Assembly (NCBI RefSeq): GCF_005082365.1
Contig: NZ_CP034900.1
Location: forward strand, 124,001-188,000
Reading direction: 5' to 3'
DNA length: 64,000 bases
Source: Buchnera aphidicola (Artemisaphis artemisicola)
GTDB taxonomy: Bacteria; Pseudomonadota; Gammaproteobacteria; Enterobacterales; Enterobacteriaceae
Shown: piece after piece, positions 7,677 through 19,238 of the stretch
How the letters are laid out: every line of letters starts with the position of its first letter
Position numbering within the stretch: position 1 is the first letter of the stretch
Notes under the pieces: model-generated
What the model was told of the DNA's origin: nothing
The model's database searches: none
What the model saw: the letters and a program-made list of their open reading frames with translations, nothing else
Made by a program: the position numbers and the translations under genes

Positions 7677-10067
7677 ATGAAATTCAGTGAAAAATGGTTA
7701 CGTGAATGGATAGATTTAAAAGTTGAAAGTCATGTTTTATATGACCAAATTTCTAGTGCTGGTATTGAAGTTGAGTCAATAGAAAAATTTAAACCTGTGT
7801 TAAATGGAGTTGTAGTTGGCAAAATAATAAAATGTATTACGCATTCTCAATCTGATAAATTAAAAATAATAAAAGTAGATATAGGTATAAAAAAATTATT
7901 AAATATTGTATGTGGAGCGTCTAATTGTCGTAATGGGATAAAGGTTGCAGTTGCTACTATTGGATCTTTATTAAAAAAAAATATAAAAATTGATATCAAA
8001 TTTATAAAAGGAGAATTATCTGAAGGAATGTTATGTTCTTATTTTGATTTAGGCATGTTTTATAGCAATAAAGTTATTGAATTAACTCATGAAATTCCTT
8101 TAGGAACTAGTATTAATAATTGTTCATTATTACAAGATAATATCATTAAAGTTTCTATTACATCTAATCGTCCAGATGGTTTAAGTATTTTAGGAATATC
8201 ACGTAATATAGCTGCTATTAATAATTTTAGACAAGTTACTTTAAAACAAAAAATCATTCCTGCAGTAATTCAAAGAAAAATTAAAATCAATATTCAATCT
8301 GAAAAAAAATGCATTCGTTATTCAGGAAGAATTATAGAAAATATCAATGTAAATGTTGATACTCCTGATTGGATGAAAAAAAAATTATTTTTTTCTGATA
8401 TGTTATCAGAAAATATAATTACTAATATTATTAACTATGTATTAATTGAATTTGGTCAGCCATTAAATGCATTAGACTCAGATTATATTTTGGAAAAAAA
8501 TATTATAGTTCGTATGGCAAAAGATTATGAAAACATAGTTTTACAAGATAATACTCAGATAACTTTAAATAAAAATATATTAGTTTTTTCTGATAGAAAA
8601 AAAATATTATCTCTTCCTGGAAATATAAATTCTCATCATGTTGATATTAATAAAAACACTAAAAATATTTTTTTAAATGCGTATTTAATTAAAAAAGGTT
8701 CAATGTTTGATATTTTTAAACTTGTTAATAATAATAAGATATTAGAATATTACAATTATGGGATTGATCCATTAAAGCAATTTGATGCCATTGAGTATGC
8801 AACTGATTTAATTATAAAAATCTGTGGAGGAATTCCTGGTCCAATTAACACTAAAGATATTAATTCATTTATTTTTTATAATAACAAAACAATAAGGTTG
8901 AATCATAAAGTACTAAATAAAAAAATTGGGTTTTTTATTCATGAAAATATTATTTCAAAAATTTTATATAATCTTGATTATCAGTTGACTTTTACAAAAA
9001 CTTTTTGGGATGTTGTGCCTCCTAGTTGGAGATTCGATATATTAATTGAAGAAGACGTAATTAGTGATATAATTCGAATATATGGATATAATAATATAAG
9101 TTTAACTCCGTTACAAGAAAACTTAAATATCATCAAAAAAAATAAATCAGTAGATTTTTTGTTAAGCAGATCTACTACTATATTGGTAAATAAAGGTTAT
9201 TATGAAGCAATAAATTATGGCTTCATAGATCCTAAAATATGTAATATAATTTTTCCAAATGAAGAAAAAATATTATTATCTAATCCTATTTCTCAAGATA
9301 TGTCTTGTATGCGTTCATCTCTATGGCCTGGTTTACTTAAAAATATTTCATATAATAAAAATCGTCAGCAACAAAGTATTCGTTTTTTTGAAAGCGGATT
9401 TTGTTTCTCTATAGATAAGGAAGAAACTCTTGGTATAAGACAAGATATGTTTTTATCTGGAGTTATAAGTGGAAATTTCATTGAAGAAAATTGGCATGAT
9501 AAAACAAGAAAAGTAGATTTTTATGATTTAAAAGGAGATTTAGAATCTGTTTTAGAATCAATATGTGATATTAATAATATAGAATTTCAACGTAAATTGG
9601 TTTCTGGATTGCATCCTGAACAAAGCGCTGCAATATATCTAAAAAATAATTATATTGGTAGTATTGGTGCAATTGATCCTAGATTAGAAAAAAAACTAAA
9701 TGTGAATAGTGCTACTTTTTTATTTGAAATATCTTTTAAGAATTTTTTAAATATTAAACCATTAAAAATTAAAGAAATTTCAAAGTTTCCTACTATTCGA
9801 AGAGATATTGCAATATTGATTGCAGAAGATATTCCAGCTTATGCTATTATTAAAAAATGTAAAAAATTTTTTACAAACAAAAAAGTAGAAATTAATTTAT
9901 TTGATGTATATTCTTGTAAAGAATTTGCTAGTCAGAAAAAAAGTTTAGGTATTAGTTTTATTTTTCAGGACGAAAAAAAAACTTTACAAGATAACGAAAT
10001 TGATTTAATGATGAATGATTGTATAAAAACATTAAAGGAAAAATTTCAAGTTATCTTAAGGAAATAA
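7677..10067 (+). CDS. pheT: Phenylalanyl-tRNA synthetase beta subunit (editing pocket eroded)
   Basis: Beta subunit, 796 residues (E. coli 795). In order: N-terminal region with tRNA-binding EMAP-like domain (about 40-150), B3/B4 editing domain (about 210-365), B5, the catalytic-like fold, and the C-terminal anticodon-binding FDX-ACB domain (about 700-796, starting [13 protein letters not shown]). The B3/B4 site that hydrolyses Tyr-tRNA-Phe in E. coli looks destroyed: the His of GQPMHAFD is N264 (GQPLNALD), the Gly-rich loop GGIFGGEHSG has become [10 protein letters not shown], and the Glu of LLECA (E. coli E334) is N334. Domains away from the pocket are well conserved, so charging should be normal. 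Four bp separate it from ihfA. Confidence 0.96.
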   Translation: MKFSEKWLREWIDLKVESHVLYDQISSAGIEVESIEKFKPVLNGVVVGKIIKCITHSQSDKLKIIKVDIGIKKLLNIVCGASNCRNGIKVAVATIGSLLKKNIKIDIKFIKGELSEGMLCSYFDLGMFYSNKVIELTHEIPLGTSINNCSLLQDNIIKVSITSNRPDGLSILGISRNIAAINNFRQVTLKQKIIPAVIQRKIKINIQSEKKCIRYSGRIIENINVNVDTPDWMKKKLFFSDMLSENIITNIINYVLIEFGQPLNALDSDYILEKNIIVRMAKDYENIVLQDNTQITLNKNILVFSDRKKILSLPGNINSHHVDINKNTKNIFLNAYLIKKGSMFDIFKLVNNNKILEYYNYGIDPLKQFDAIEYATDLIIKICGGIPGPINTKDINSFIFYNNKTIRLNHKVLNKKIGFFIHENIISKILYNLDYQLTFTKTFWDVVPPSWRFDILIEEDVISDIIRIYGYNNISLTPLQENLNIIKKNKSVDFLLSRSTTILVNKGYYEAINYGFIDPKICNIIFPNEEKILLSNPISQDMSCMRSSLWPGLLKNISYNKNRQQQSIRFFESGFCFSIDKEETLGIRQDMFLSGVISGNFIEENWHDKTRKVDFYDLKGDLESVLESICDINNIEFQRKLVSGLHPEQSAAIYLKNNYIGSIGAIDPRLEKKLNVNSATFLFEISFKNFLNIKPLKIKEISKFPTIRRDIAILIAEDIPAYAIIKKCKKFFTNKKVEINLFDVYSCKEFASQKKSLGISFIFQDEKKTLQDNEIDLMMNDCIKTLKEKFQVILRK

Positions 10068-10071
10068 GCTT

Positions 10072-10371
10072 ATGGTTCTTACAAAATCTGAAATTTTAGA
10101 AAATTTATTCGAAAAATTGCAATTAACTAAACAAGAATTAAAAAAATTTGTAGACTTTTTTTTTGAAGAAGTTAGAAAGTCTTTAGAAAAAGGAGAAGAT
10201 GTTAAATTGTCTGGATTTGGAAACTTTCAAATAAAAAACAAGAAAGCTCGTCCTGGAAGAAATCCAAAAACAGGAGAAAATATTCTCATAACAGCTAGAA
10301 GAGTAGTTACTTTTAAAGCTGGTCGAAAACTCAAAAGTAGAATTGATTATTATTATTTAAAAAAAAAATAA
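10072..10371 (+). CDS. ihfA: Integration host factor alpha subunit
   Basis: DNA-bending nucleoid protein of the HU/IHF family, 99 residues as in E. coli IhfA. It normally forms a heterodimer with IhfB, which is not in this window. The DNA-minor-groove arm and its intercalating proline motif are intact ([12 protein letters not shown]...ITARRVVTF). It lies 4 bp after pheT, the same order as in E. coli, and is closed by a terminator. Its targets in this genome are unknown; in E. coli one target is the carAB promoter, and carAB is also in this window. Confidence 0.96.
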   Translation: MVLTKSEILENLFEKLQLTKQELKKFVDFFFEEVRKSLEKGEDVKLSGFGNFQIKNKKARPGRNPKTGENILITARRVVTFKAGRKLKSRIDYYYLKKK

Positions 10372-10373
10372 CA

Positions 10374-10395
10374 TCTAATTTTATTAGAATTTTTT
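10374..10395 (+). terminator. Terminator after ihfA
   Basis: TCTAAT (10374-10379) / ATTAGA (10383-10388) with a 3-nt loop, followed by A and six T (10390-10395), directly after the ihfA stop. Confidence 0.6.
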
Positions 10396-10418
10396 AAATT
10401 TTTTACAAGAAATAAAAT

Positions 10419-11492
10419 ATGCGAATTTCTGATTTTTCTTTTAATTTACCAAAATCACTTATATCTTTTTATCCTTATCTTATTCGAAGTCAATGTCGTT
10501 TAATGATTGTAGATGGAAATACTCATAAATTATCTCATAAATATTTTTTTAATATTATTGATGAAATTAATTCTGGTGATTTACTAATTTTGAATGATAC
10601 AAAAGTGATTCCTGCTCGATGTTTTGGATATAAAAATAGTGGAGGTAAAATTGAAATTTTAGTTGAACGAATATTAGATTTTAATAAAATTTTAGTAACT
10701 ATTAAAAATAGAAAAAATATTAACATTGGAACAAATATTTTTTTTGGATATAAAAAGAAAATTATGAGTTCTATTATCGATTATAAAAATTCTTTTTTTA
10801 CAATTTTATTTCATAATCAAATTAATTCAGCTATTGATATTATTAATACTATTGGAGAAATTCCTTTACCTCCTTATATCAAAAGATTTAAAAATACATT
10901 AGATACAGATTTCTACCAAACTGTTTATAAAAAAAAAATAGGTTCTATTGCAGCACCTACTGCTGGACTGCATTTTGATTTACCTTTATTAGATGATTTA
11001 CGTAATAAAGGTGTAAATATTGACTATATTACTCTTCATATAGGCTCTGGAACTTTTCAACCTATTAAAACTATTAAAATTGAAGATCATATTATGCATT
11101 CTGAATTAGTTGAAGTTTCTTCTTTTTTGATACAAAAAATTAAATCTTGCAAAAAACAAGGTGGTCGCATTATTGCAGTTGGAACTAGTACACTGAGAGC
11201 TTTAGAAAGCGCTTATAATTCATCCGCTTGGAATAAAAATAAAAATTTTATAAGCGATACTGATATTTTTATATATCCTGGTTACAAACATAATGTTGTT
11301 GATGCATTAATTACAAATTTTCATTTTCCTCAATCAACATTAATTATGTTAGTAGCTTCTTTTGTCGGTTATAAAAAAACTATGAATGCTTATCATGAAG
11401 CAATAAAGCATAAATATCGTTTTTTTAGTTATGGCGATGCAATGTATATTACTTTTAATAAACATGCTTCATATGAAAAGGTAGTTGCTTAA
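10419..11492 (+). CDS. queA: S-adenosylmethionine:tRNA ribosyltransferase-isomerase
   Basis: Transfers and isomerises the ribose of S-adenosylmethionine onto preQ1 in tRNA to give epoxyqueuosine. 357 residues (E. coli 356). N-terminus [15 protein letters not shown] matches the family. Conserved motifs include [56 protein letters not shown] and the C-terminal NFHFPQSTL. It acts after Tgt, the next gene (49 bp away), and the order queA-tgt-yajC is ancestral. Retention of both genes shows that wobble-base queuosine-type modification of tRNA is still under selection. Confidence 0.97.
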   Translation: MRISDFSFNLPKSLISFYPYLIRSQCRLMIVDGNTHKLSHKYFFNIIDEINSGDLLILNDTKVIPARCFGYKNSGGKIEILVERILDFNKILVTIKNRKNINIGTNIFFGYKKKIMSSIIDYKNSFFTILFHNQINSAIDIINTIGEIPLPPYIKRFKNTLDTDFYQTVYKKKIGSIAAPTAGLHFDLPLLDDLRNKGVNIDYITLHIGSGTFQPIKTIKIEDHIMHSELVEVSSFLIQKIKSCKKQGGRIIAVGTSTLRALESAYNSSAWNKNKNFISDTDIFIYPGYKHNVVDALITNFHFPQSTLIMLVASFVGYKKTMNAYHEAIKHKYRFFSYGDAMYITFNKHASYEKVVA

Positions 11493-11499
11493 TTTTTAA

Positions 11500-12678
<1,179 letters not shown>

Positions 12679-12681
12679 ATA

Positions 12682-13017
12682 ATGAGTTTTTTTATTCAAA
12701 ATTCTTATGCTGCAATAAATACATCTTCAGAATCTGGTAATTCATATTCTTTGATATTTATGTTAATAATATTTTTATTAATTTTTTATTTTGTTCTTTT
12801 TCGTCCTCAACAAAAAAAAGATAAAGAACATAAAAATCTTATGAATTCTCTTGTTGTAGGAGATGAAGTCATAACAACTAGTGGTTTATTAGGAAAAATA
12901 AAGAAAATCACAAAAAATGGATATATTTTACTACAACTAAGTGACACAACAGAAGTTTTCATAAAAAAAGATTTTATAGCATCATCTTTGCCTAAAGGAA
13001 CTTTAAAATCTTTATAA
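12682..13017 (+). CDS. yajC: YajC, Sec translocon accessory membrane protein
   Basis: Single-pass inner-membrane protein, 111 residues (E. coli 110). A transmembrane helix lies at about 24-42 (SLIFMLIIFLLIFYFVLF) and is followed by the conserved RPQQKK cytoplasmic motif and a small beta domain (VVGDEVITTSGLLGKI...FIKKDF). In E. coli YajC associates with SecDF and the operon continues secD-secF. Here the gene is followed directly by the convergent glyS, so secD and secF are absent from their ancestral position. YajC therefore probably acts alone with SecYEG or YidC, which is inference. No terminator is visible in the 27-bp convergent gap. Confidence 0.94.
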   Translation: MSFFIQNSYAAINTSSESGNSYSLIFMLIIFLLIFYFVLFRPQQKKDKEHKNLMNSLVVGDEVITTSGLLGKIKKITKNGYILLQLSDTTEVFIKKDFIASSLPKGTLKSL

Positions 13018-13044
13018 TATATTTAAATTTGTATTGAATAAAAA

Positions 13045-15117
13045 TTAATATAAATAAGAAAAATTAGTGATTTTAAAAAAAAATTTTTTTAATTCATATA
13101 ATAAAAGTAAGCGATTGATGCGTATTTCAGAGTTACAATCATATATTGTAACTTTATCAAAAAAATTACATATTGGTTTCTCAAGATCTATTATTTTGAG
13201 TAAAATTTCTTTATATTTTTTTTCTTTAAACAAATCTTTTGTGTCAGTATGTAATTTTTTAAGTTTGTTAAATAATATAATTTCTTCTGTTGTTTTCATT
13301 ATTGCAAGATTAATATCTCCATTGATTTCTTTATTTTCTTTCTTTAATATATTAGAAATTCTTTTTATAGACAATAAAATTTTTTTTGAATGCTTTGATT
13401 GCTTAAAAAAAGATATATCTTGTATTTTTTTATTGATATCTATTAAATTTGTTGAGTTATATGATAAAACTGAATTAATAATATTTATACAAAAACCTTT
13501 TTCTTGATACCAATTTGATATTCTTGCTATAAAAAATTCTATAATTTTATCACATAATATTGAATTATTAGTATTTTTTTTATCATATAGATAAAGACTT
13601 TGATTAAATAAATCCTTTAAATCTAATTGTATATTTTTTTTGATAATAATACGAATTATTCCTATAGCCAAACGTCTTAATGCAAAAGGATCTTTATTCG
13701 ATTTGGGAATATTCCCGATGTAAAACATTCCTGATAAAGTATCTGCTTTATCAGAAATAGATAATAAACAACCTATAGAAGTAGATGGAATTTTATCACC
13801 TGAAAAAGACGGTAAATACTGCTCTTTTAGAGCAATAGCAACATTTTTATTTTCTTTATCTTTTAAGGCGTAATACATGCCCATAGTACCTTGTAGTTCT
13901 GGGAATTCACATACTGCATTGGTGACAAGATCGCATTTTGATAAAAGTGCAGCTCTAATTACATCTTGTTTATTAATATTTTTGTATTGAGACATCCATG
14001 ATACAAGAAATTTAAGACGTAATGTCTTATCGTGTAATGAACCTAAATGATTTTGAAATAATACTTTTTTTAAAGATACAAAATAATTTGCTAATTTTAT
14101 TTTTTTATCATTTTTTAAAAAAAATTCTGCATCTGAAAGTCGTGCATGCATAACTTTTTCATTTCCTATAATAATTTGTTTAGGATACTTTGAATTAATA
14201 TTAGAAATAAAAATAAAATATGGAATTAAATCTTTTTTAAAATTATATATTGGAAAACATTTTTGTTGTTTTTCTATAATATATATTAATACTTCTTTGG
14301 GTATTTTAAGAAATTTTTTTTGAAAAGTAGCTAAAAGTATTGTTGGTGATTCTACTAAAGAAGTTACTTCTTCAATCAAAAAATCGTTAATTTTTATAAA
14401 ACCATTAATTTTTTTTACTGCCTCTTGCATTTGATTAATGATGCTTTCTTTTCGCATTTTATAATCAGCAATTATTTGATATTTCTTAAAAAGAATGGAT
14501 GGATATTCTTCTGCATTTTTAATTTTTATTTTTTTGTTAATTGAAGAAATATGACTTTGAAGTAAATTATTAGAAGATATATTAAATATCTTTCCTTTAA
14601 TAATTTGTTTATCTAATAATATGACTATATTACGAATAGGACGTAAAAATATTTTATTCTCTATTTCCCATCTCATAGATTTTTCTATAGAAATGTTTTT
14701 TAATATTAATTCAGTTATTTTAGGAAGTAATAGCTCTATTTTTTCTTGTTTTTCTATTTTTTGATAGAACAACCATGAACCTTTTTCAGTTTTTATATGA
14801 GAGGCTTCATTTATATTAATACCACACTTTTGCGCCCAATAAATAGCTGCTTTTGTTGGTGAATTATTTTGATAATACGCGTTTTTTAAAGATGGCCCCT
14901 TTTTGTTGATTTCTATAAATCTATCTTTTGTATCTAGTGCTATAATTTTTAATGCGAGTCTTCTTGGAGTAGAAAAAGAATGTGTTTCTTTATATTCAAT
15001 ATTATAAGACTTTAATATCTTAATAAAATTATTATGGAAATTTAAGGATATTTTATACGCTAATTTAGCAGGTAATTCTTCAGTACCTATTTCAATCAAA
15101 AGATTTTTTTTTGTCAT
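13045..15117 (-). CDS. glyS: Glycyl-tRNA synthetase beta subunit
   Basis: Beta subunit of the bacterial alpha2-beta2 GlyRS, 690 residues (E. coli 689); it binds tRNA-Gly. N-terminus [18 protein letters not shown] is the family signature. An HD-like middle domain region (about 330-470: [17 protein letters not shown]...GYYA-type helices, [10 protein letters not shown]) and a C-terminal anticodon-binding domain follow. The start at 15117 overlaps the end of glyQ by 26 bp, because GlyQ has a longer tail than in E. coli. The unusual overlap suggests translational coupling. An antisense open frame at 13067-13507 is a shadow. Confidence 0.96.
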   Translation of the reverse strand: MTKKNLLIEIGTEELPAKLAYKISLNFHNNFIKILKSYNIEYKETHSFSTPRRLALKIIALDTKDRFIEINKKGPSLKNAYYQNNSPTKAAIYWAQKCGININEASHIKTEKGSWLFYQKIEKQEKIELLLPKITELILKNISIEKSMRWEIENKIFLRPIRNIVILLDKQIIKGKIFNISSNNLLQSHISSINKKIKIKNAEEYPSILFKKYQIIADYKMRKESIINQMQEAVKKINGFIKINDFLIEEVTSLVESPTILLATFQKKFLKIPKEVLIYIIEKQQKCFPIYNFKKDLIPYFIFISNINSKYPKQIIIGNEKVMHARLSDAEFFLKNDKKIKLANYFVSLKKVLFQNHLGSLHDKTLRLKFLVSWMSQYKNINKQDVIRAALLSKCDLVTNAVCEFPELQGTMGMYYALKDKENKNVAIALKEQYLPSFSGDKIPSTSIGCLLSISDKADTLSGMFYIGNIPKSNKDPFALRRLAIGIIRIIIKKNIQLDLKDLFNQSLYLYDKKNTNNSILCDKIIEFFIARISNWYQEKGFCINIINSVLSYNSTNLIDINKKIQDISFFKQSKHSKKILLSIKRISNILKKENKEINGDINLAIMKTTEEIILFNKLKKLHTDTKDLFKEKKYKEILLKIIDLEKPICNFFDKVTIYDCNSEIRINRLLLLYELKKFFFKITNFSYLY

Positions 15118-16030
15118 TTTTTTCTCGTTTTTTTGGAAATGATGGAAAACTTAAATTTTTTCTATAATTTAAGTATTCTTTTGCAATTTGAGTTGTTAAT
15201 TTACGAATACGTAATATATAATTTTGACGTTCGTTTGAAGATATAACTTTTCTTGCATCTAATAAGTTAAAAATATGATTTGCTTGTAATGTTTTTTCAT
15301 ATGAAACTAACAATAATGGTTCTTTTAAATTTATTAATTTTTTTGCTTCTATTTCATATAATTCAAAAGAACTAAATAAAAAATCAATATTAGAATATTT
15401 AAAATTATATTTTGATTGTTCAATTTCATCTTGTTGAAAAATATCACCATAAGTAATTTTATAATGTTGATTTTTATTCCAGATAAGATCATATACTTTT
15501 GATTTATTTTGCATATGCATAGCAATTCGTTCTAAACCATAGGTTATTTCTACAGTTACAGGATTGCATTCTAATCCACCTACTTGTTGAAAATAAGTAA
15601 ATTGAGTAATTTCCATGCCGTTTAACCATACTTCCCAACCAATTCCCCAAGCTCCTAAAGTAGGATTTTCCCAATTATCTTCTACAAAACGTATATCATG
15701 TATTGATTGATCAATATTTAATAAATTTAGTGAATCTAAATAAATATTTTGAATGTTTTTAGGAGAAGGTTTTACAATAACTTGAAATTGATAGTAATGC
15801 TGTAAACGATTAGGATTTTTAGCATATCTTCCATCCGAAGGACGACGACAAGATTGTACATATGCTGCGCTAATTGGTTCGGGGCCAATTGTACCAAAAA
15901 AGGTTCTATTATGAAATGTACCAGCTCCTACTGGTAAATCTAATGGCTGAAAAATAGTACATCCTTGTTTTAACCAGTATGTTTCTAAAGTTAAAATTAA
16001 ATTATAGAAAGTATTATGATAATTTTTCAT
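15092..16030 (-). CDS. glyQ: Glycyl-tRNA synthetase alpha subunit
   Basis: Catalytic alpha subunit, class II; 312 residues (E. coli 303). The opening [20 protein letters not shown] and the motifs [36 protein letters not shown] and [22 protein letters not shown] identify it. The extra length is at the C-terminus: a basic tail ([14 protein letters not shown]) replaces the short NKDK-type ending of E. coli and runs 26 bp into glyS. This looks like a lost stop codon with read-through to the next one. It is divergent from folE, with 185 bp of A+T-rich DNA between them. Confidence 0.96.
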   Translation of the reverse strand: MKNYHNTFYNLILTLETYWLKQGCTIFQPLDLPVGAGTFHNRTFFGTIGPEPISAAYVQSCRRPSDGRYAKNPNRLQHYYQFQVIVKPSPKNIQNIYLDSLNLLNIDQSIHDIRFVEDNWENPTLGAWGIGWEVWLNGMEITQFTYFQQVGGLECNPVTVEITYGLERIAMHMQNKSKVYDLIWNKNQHYKITYGDIFQQDEIEQSKYNFKYSNIDFLFSSFELYEIEAKKLINLKEPLLLVSYEKTLQANHIFNLLDARKVISSNERQNYILRIRKLTTQIAKEYLNYRKNLSFPSFPKKREKNDKKKSFD

Positions 16031-16215
16031 GTAAGAACCAGAAAAGATAATAAAAGATATATTTTATATTTTTTATAATTTTATGTAATAATAAGTTTAT
16101 ATATTTTTTTTGTATTAATTTTAAATTTATAATTAATAATTTTATATATATATTGTAATTATTTAAATGTTGTAAAAATAGATATCCAAACATATTTATT
16201 ATAGAAATTAAAAAA

Positions 16216-16881
16216 ATGATAAAAGAAATTAGTCAAGAAGCTAGTTTAGCATATAATGAACTATTAAAAAAAAATTTAGAGAATCCTATTCTCAAAGAAT
16301 ACAATGATATAAATGAAAAAGAAAGAGAATTATTAATTACTGAATATGTATCTAAAATTATGATCTTACTTAATTTAGATTTAATGGATCAGAGTTTAAA
16401 AGATACACCTATTCGTATATCAAAAATGTATATTAATGAGATTTTTTCAGGTTTAAATTATAAAAATTTTCCAAAAATTACATTTATAAAAAATAAAATG
16501 AGAATTAAAGAAATGATTATAATTAAAAACATAGTATTAATTAGTACTTGTGAACATCATTTTATAACTATGAATGGACATGCTACTATTGCATATATTC
16601 CTAAAAATAAAATCATAGGATTATCTAAAATAAATAGAATTGTTCAATTTTATGCTAAACGACCTCAAATACAAGAACGTTTAACCAAACAAATATCAAT
16701 CGTATTAGAAGTTTTGCTCGAAACAAAAAACATTGCAATTATTATAAAAATGGATCATTTTTGTGTTAAAGCACGTGGTGTTTGTGATGTAAATAGCCAA
16801 ACCATTACTTCTTCTGTATCTGGTTTATTTGAATCTGATAAAAACATTTATAATAAATTTTTTATGCAAAAAAATGTTTAA
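16216..16881 (+). CDS. folE: GTP cyclohydrolase I
   Basis: Converts GTP to 7,8-dihydroneopterin triphosphate, first step of folate (and preQ) synthesis. 221 residues (E. coli 222). Zinc and catalytic residues are present in STCEHHF and HFCVKARG, with conserved DTPIRISKMYINEIFSGLNY and PKNKIIGLSKINRIVQFYAKRPQIQERLT. It keeps the ancestral order folE-nfo-rplY, genes that in E. coli are separated by tens of kilobases. With folA and folC elsewhere in the window it indicates that at least part of the folate pathway is kept. 227 bp without any gene or clear signal follow. Confidence 0.96.
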   Translation: MIKEISQEASLAYNELLKKNLENPILKEYNDINEKERELLITEYVSKIMILLNLDLMDQSLKDTPIRISKMYINEIFSGLNYKNFPKITFIKNKMRIKEMIIIKNIVLISTCEHHFITMNGHATIAYIPKNKIIGLSKINRIVQFYAKRPQIQERLTKQISIVLEVLLETKNIAIIIKMDHFCVKARGVCDVNSQTITSSVSGLFESDKNIYNKFFMQKNV

Positions 16882-17108
16882 TTATGAATTAAATATATTA
16901 TTTTTTTTAGTTGATTAAAATATATTTTCTCAGTATTATACTAATTTTAAAATAAAGATTTATAGTTATGTTTTTTAATAAATAAAAAATTTTTTAATAA
17001 TTTTTAGTTATATTCTTGTATAATTCTTTTTTAATTTTTTTATTATCTATTTAAATATATTTAAAAAAATTTAAAATAGAAATAAAATTTTTATAGGAAA
17101 AATAAAAA

Positions 17109-17957
17109 ATGAATTATATCGGAGCACATGTTAGTTCTTCTGGTGGTTTAGAGAAAACAGTTTTACGTGCTATTGCAATCAACGCAACAGCATTTTCTTT
17201 TTTTACTAAAAATCAACTTCAATGGTTTTCTCCGCCATTAATGAAACAAAAAATAGATAATTTTAAATTATCTTGTATTAAATATAAATTTACACCTCAA
17301 CAAATTTTACCTCATAGTAGTTATTTAATAAATTTAGGCCACCCTATTGATAGTTTGTTAGAAAAATCTCGTATTGCTTTTATTAATGAAATTAATCGTT
17401 GCGATGACTTAGGTTTAGTTTTTTTAAATTTTCATCCAGGTAGTCACTTAAATAAAATTACTGAGACTAATTGTTTGTTAAGAATTTCTAAATCCATTAA
17501 TATTGCTTTAAAAAATACCAAGAACGTAACTTTAGTAATAGAAAATACTGCAGGACAAGGAACTAATGTTGGATATTGTTTTGAACATTTATCAAAAATT
17601 ATAAAAAATGTTTATGATCAATCTAGAATTGGAGTGTGTATTGACACTTGTCATTTATTTGTATCAGGTTATGATCTGCGTAGTGTTCAAGATTGCGAAT
17701 ATATGTTTGAAAAATTTAACAATTTAATAGGACTAAAATATTTAAAAGGTATTCATTTAAATGATTCAAAAAAGAAAATTAATAGTCGAGTTGATCGACA
17801 TGAAAGTTTAGGATTAGGAGAAATAGGCGAAATAGCTTTTGAATGGATTATAAATAATATAAACTTTAACAATATTCCTATGATTTTAGAAACATCGAAT
17901 CCTAAAATATGGAAAGAAGAAATTATTTGGTTAAGATCAAAAAAAATAGTTCAATAA
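17109..17957 (+). CDS. nfo: Endonuclease IV (AP endonuclease)
   Basis: Cleaves DNA 5' of abasic sites during base-excision repair. 282 residues (E. coli 285). TIM-barrel metal-binding motifs typical of AP endonuclease family 2 are visible: [61 protein letters not shown] and [10 protein letters not shown]. It is one of few repair genes usually kept in Buchnera. The start ATG has a weak GGAAAA box ahead. rplY follows 26 bp later. Confidence 0.96.
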   Translation: MNYIGAHVSSSGGLEKTVLRAIAINATAFSFFTKNQLQWFSPPLMKQKIDNFKLSCIKYKFTPQQILPHSSYLINLGHPIDSLLEKSRIAFINEINRCDDLGLVFLNFHPGSHLNKITETNCLLRISKSINIALKNTKNVTLVIENTAGQGTNVGYCFEHLSKIIKNVYDQSRIGVCIDTCHLFVSGYDLRSVQDCEYMFEKFNNLIGLKYLKGIHLNDSKKKINSRVDRHESLGLGEIGEIAFEWIINNINFNNIPMILETSNPKIWKEEIIWLRSKKIVQ

Positions 17958-17983
17958 ATTCATTTTATTAAAAAGGTTTAAAC

Positions 17984-18268
17984 ATGTTAGAAATTAAAGC
18001 AGAAAAAAGAATAGAAAAAGGAAAAAGTTTTAGTAGAAGATTAAGAATCAACAATAAATTTCCAGGAGTTTTATATGGTGTAAATAAAAATATTATGTTA
18101 TTAACATTAGATCATAATATAATTTTTAATTTACAAAAAAAAATAGAATTTTATAAAGAAAATTTATTTTTGCTTGTTGAAAATCATAAATATATTGTAA
18201 AAGTGCAAGCCGTTCAAAGACATCCGTTTAAATTGAAATTATTACATATTGACTTTTTATATATTTAA
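17984..18268 (+). CDS. rplY: Ribosomal protein L25 (bL25)
   Basis: 5S rRNA-binding protein of the large subunit. 94 residues, the E. coli length, so it is the short form without the CTC C-terminal domain. Recognisable motifs: [21 protein letters not shown] and [19 protein letters not shown] at the C-terminus. AAAAAGG lies before the ATG. It ends shortly before a long hairpin shared with the convergent yabI. Confidence 0.96.
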   Translation: MLEIKAEKRIEKGKSFSRRLRINNKFPGVLYGVNKNIMLLTLDHNIIFNLQKKIEFYKENLFLLVENHKYIVKVQAVQRHPFKLKLLHIDFLYI

Positions 18269-18280
18269 TAGTGATGGTAT

Positions 18281-18320
18281 AAAATATTTTCATCATAATA
18301 ATTATATGAAAATATTTTTT
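18281..18320. terminator. Bidirectional terminator between rplY and yabI
   Basis: Thirteen-bp perfect stem AAAATATTTTCAT (18281-18293) / ATGAAAATATTTT (18306-18318) with a 12-nt loop; T-rich on both exits. It lies between two convergent genes and can serve both. Confidence 0.7.
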
Positions 18321-18328
18321 AGATTTTT

Positions 18329-19090
18329 TTAAAATAATATAGTGAAAAAAATTTTTCTAAAAATCAACATTGTAGGATGAAACTGTATAGCAATTAGACT
18401 GAATATTCCAGAGAGAGTTGTTAATATCGCTAGCCATCCAATTTTTTTCTGAGTAAAAAAAGAAGAAGTTTTTATTTTGTTCTTTTTTATTTTCCACCAT
18501 TTTGATGTTAACCATATTCCGAGCCATATTAAAATTGAAATTAATAATAATAACCATTTAAAATAATTATTTTCAGTATTTTGTGGTATATTTATGGTAA
18601 TGCCTGTGACTATACCAGGAAAAAAATATACTGGAGGCCATAGTATACATCCTATGATACTAGGAAAAATAAACTTATTTAAAGGCAGTTTTAACATTCC
18701 TGAAACCATAGGTATTAGAGGTCTAGTTGGTCCAATAAATCTTCCAACAATAATAGTCATTATACTATGTTTGTGTAATACAGATTGCACTCTATTAAAT
18801 AGAGATTGATTTTTTTTTAAAAATTTTAAATTATAAAGCCAATTTTTAAAATACAAACCAATATAATATGAGATCCAGTCTCCTAGTAAACAACCTACTG
18901 TTCCGGAAATCCAAGCAGGATAAAATGATAATCTTCCATCTCCTATGAATGTACCTAACATAGTCATTAAAATAATTCCAGGAAGCAATAATCCAACGAA
19001 AGCAAGAGATTCTAAAAAAGAAATAATACCGACTACTAATAGCGCATAAGTTAAAGATTCTGTTATAAAAGATGTTATCCAAGATTCCAT
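18329..19090 (-). CDS. yabI: DedA-family membrane protein YabI
   Basis: Polytopic inner-membrane protein of the DedA/SNARE-associated family, 253 residues (E. coli YabI 254). DedA proteins are needed for envelope integrity, and members have been linked to lipid-carrier flipping; the exact role of YabI is not established. Family signatures are clear: FLESLAFVGLLLPG (about 25-38), GCLLGDWISYYIG, and FIGPTRPLIPMVSGMLKLP with its essential Arg and Gly. Four to five hydrophobic segments include a C-terminal pair. It is divergent from surA across 148 bp. An antisense open frame and two same-strand frames inside it are shadows. Confidence 0.93.
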   Translation of the reverse strand: MESWITSFITESLTYALLVVGIISFLESLAFVGLLLPGIILMTMLGTFIGDGRLSFYPAWISGTVGCLLGDWISYYIGLYFKNWLYNLKFLKKNQSLFNRVQSVLHKHSIMTIIVGRFIGPTRPLIPMVSGMLKLPLNKFIFPSIIGCILWPPVYFFPGIVTGITINIPQNTENNYFKWLLLLISILIWLGIWLTSKWWKIKKNKIKTSSFFTQKKIGWLAILTTLSGIFSLIAIQFHPTMLIFRKIFFTILF

Positions 19091-19238
19091 AAATTCTCTA
19101 TTGATATATTAAAAAAATTTTATGTATATATTTTATACTTTATATTTTTTTTTAAATAACCTCAAGAAAAATATTTGAAATTTATTTTAATTATGTAAAA
19201 ATTTTTGTATTAAACCCTATTAAAAAAGAAGAATTTTA

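Noticed and set aside
13067-13507. 146-codon open frame on the plus strand
   Set aside because: It is antisense to the conserved glyS 3' end, low complexity and without homology; a shadow frame.
18329-19090. Several additional open frames on both strands within yabI
   Set aside because: YabI is a full-length, clearly conserved DedA protein here; the others are shadows created by low complexity.
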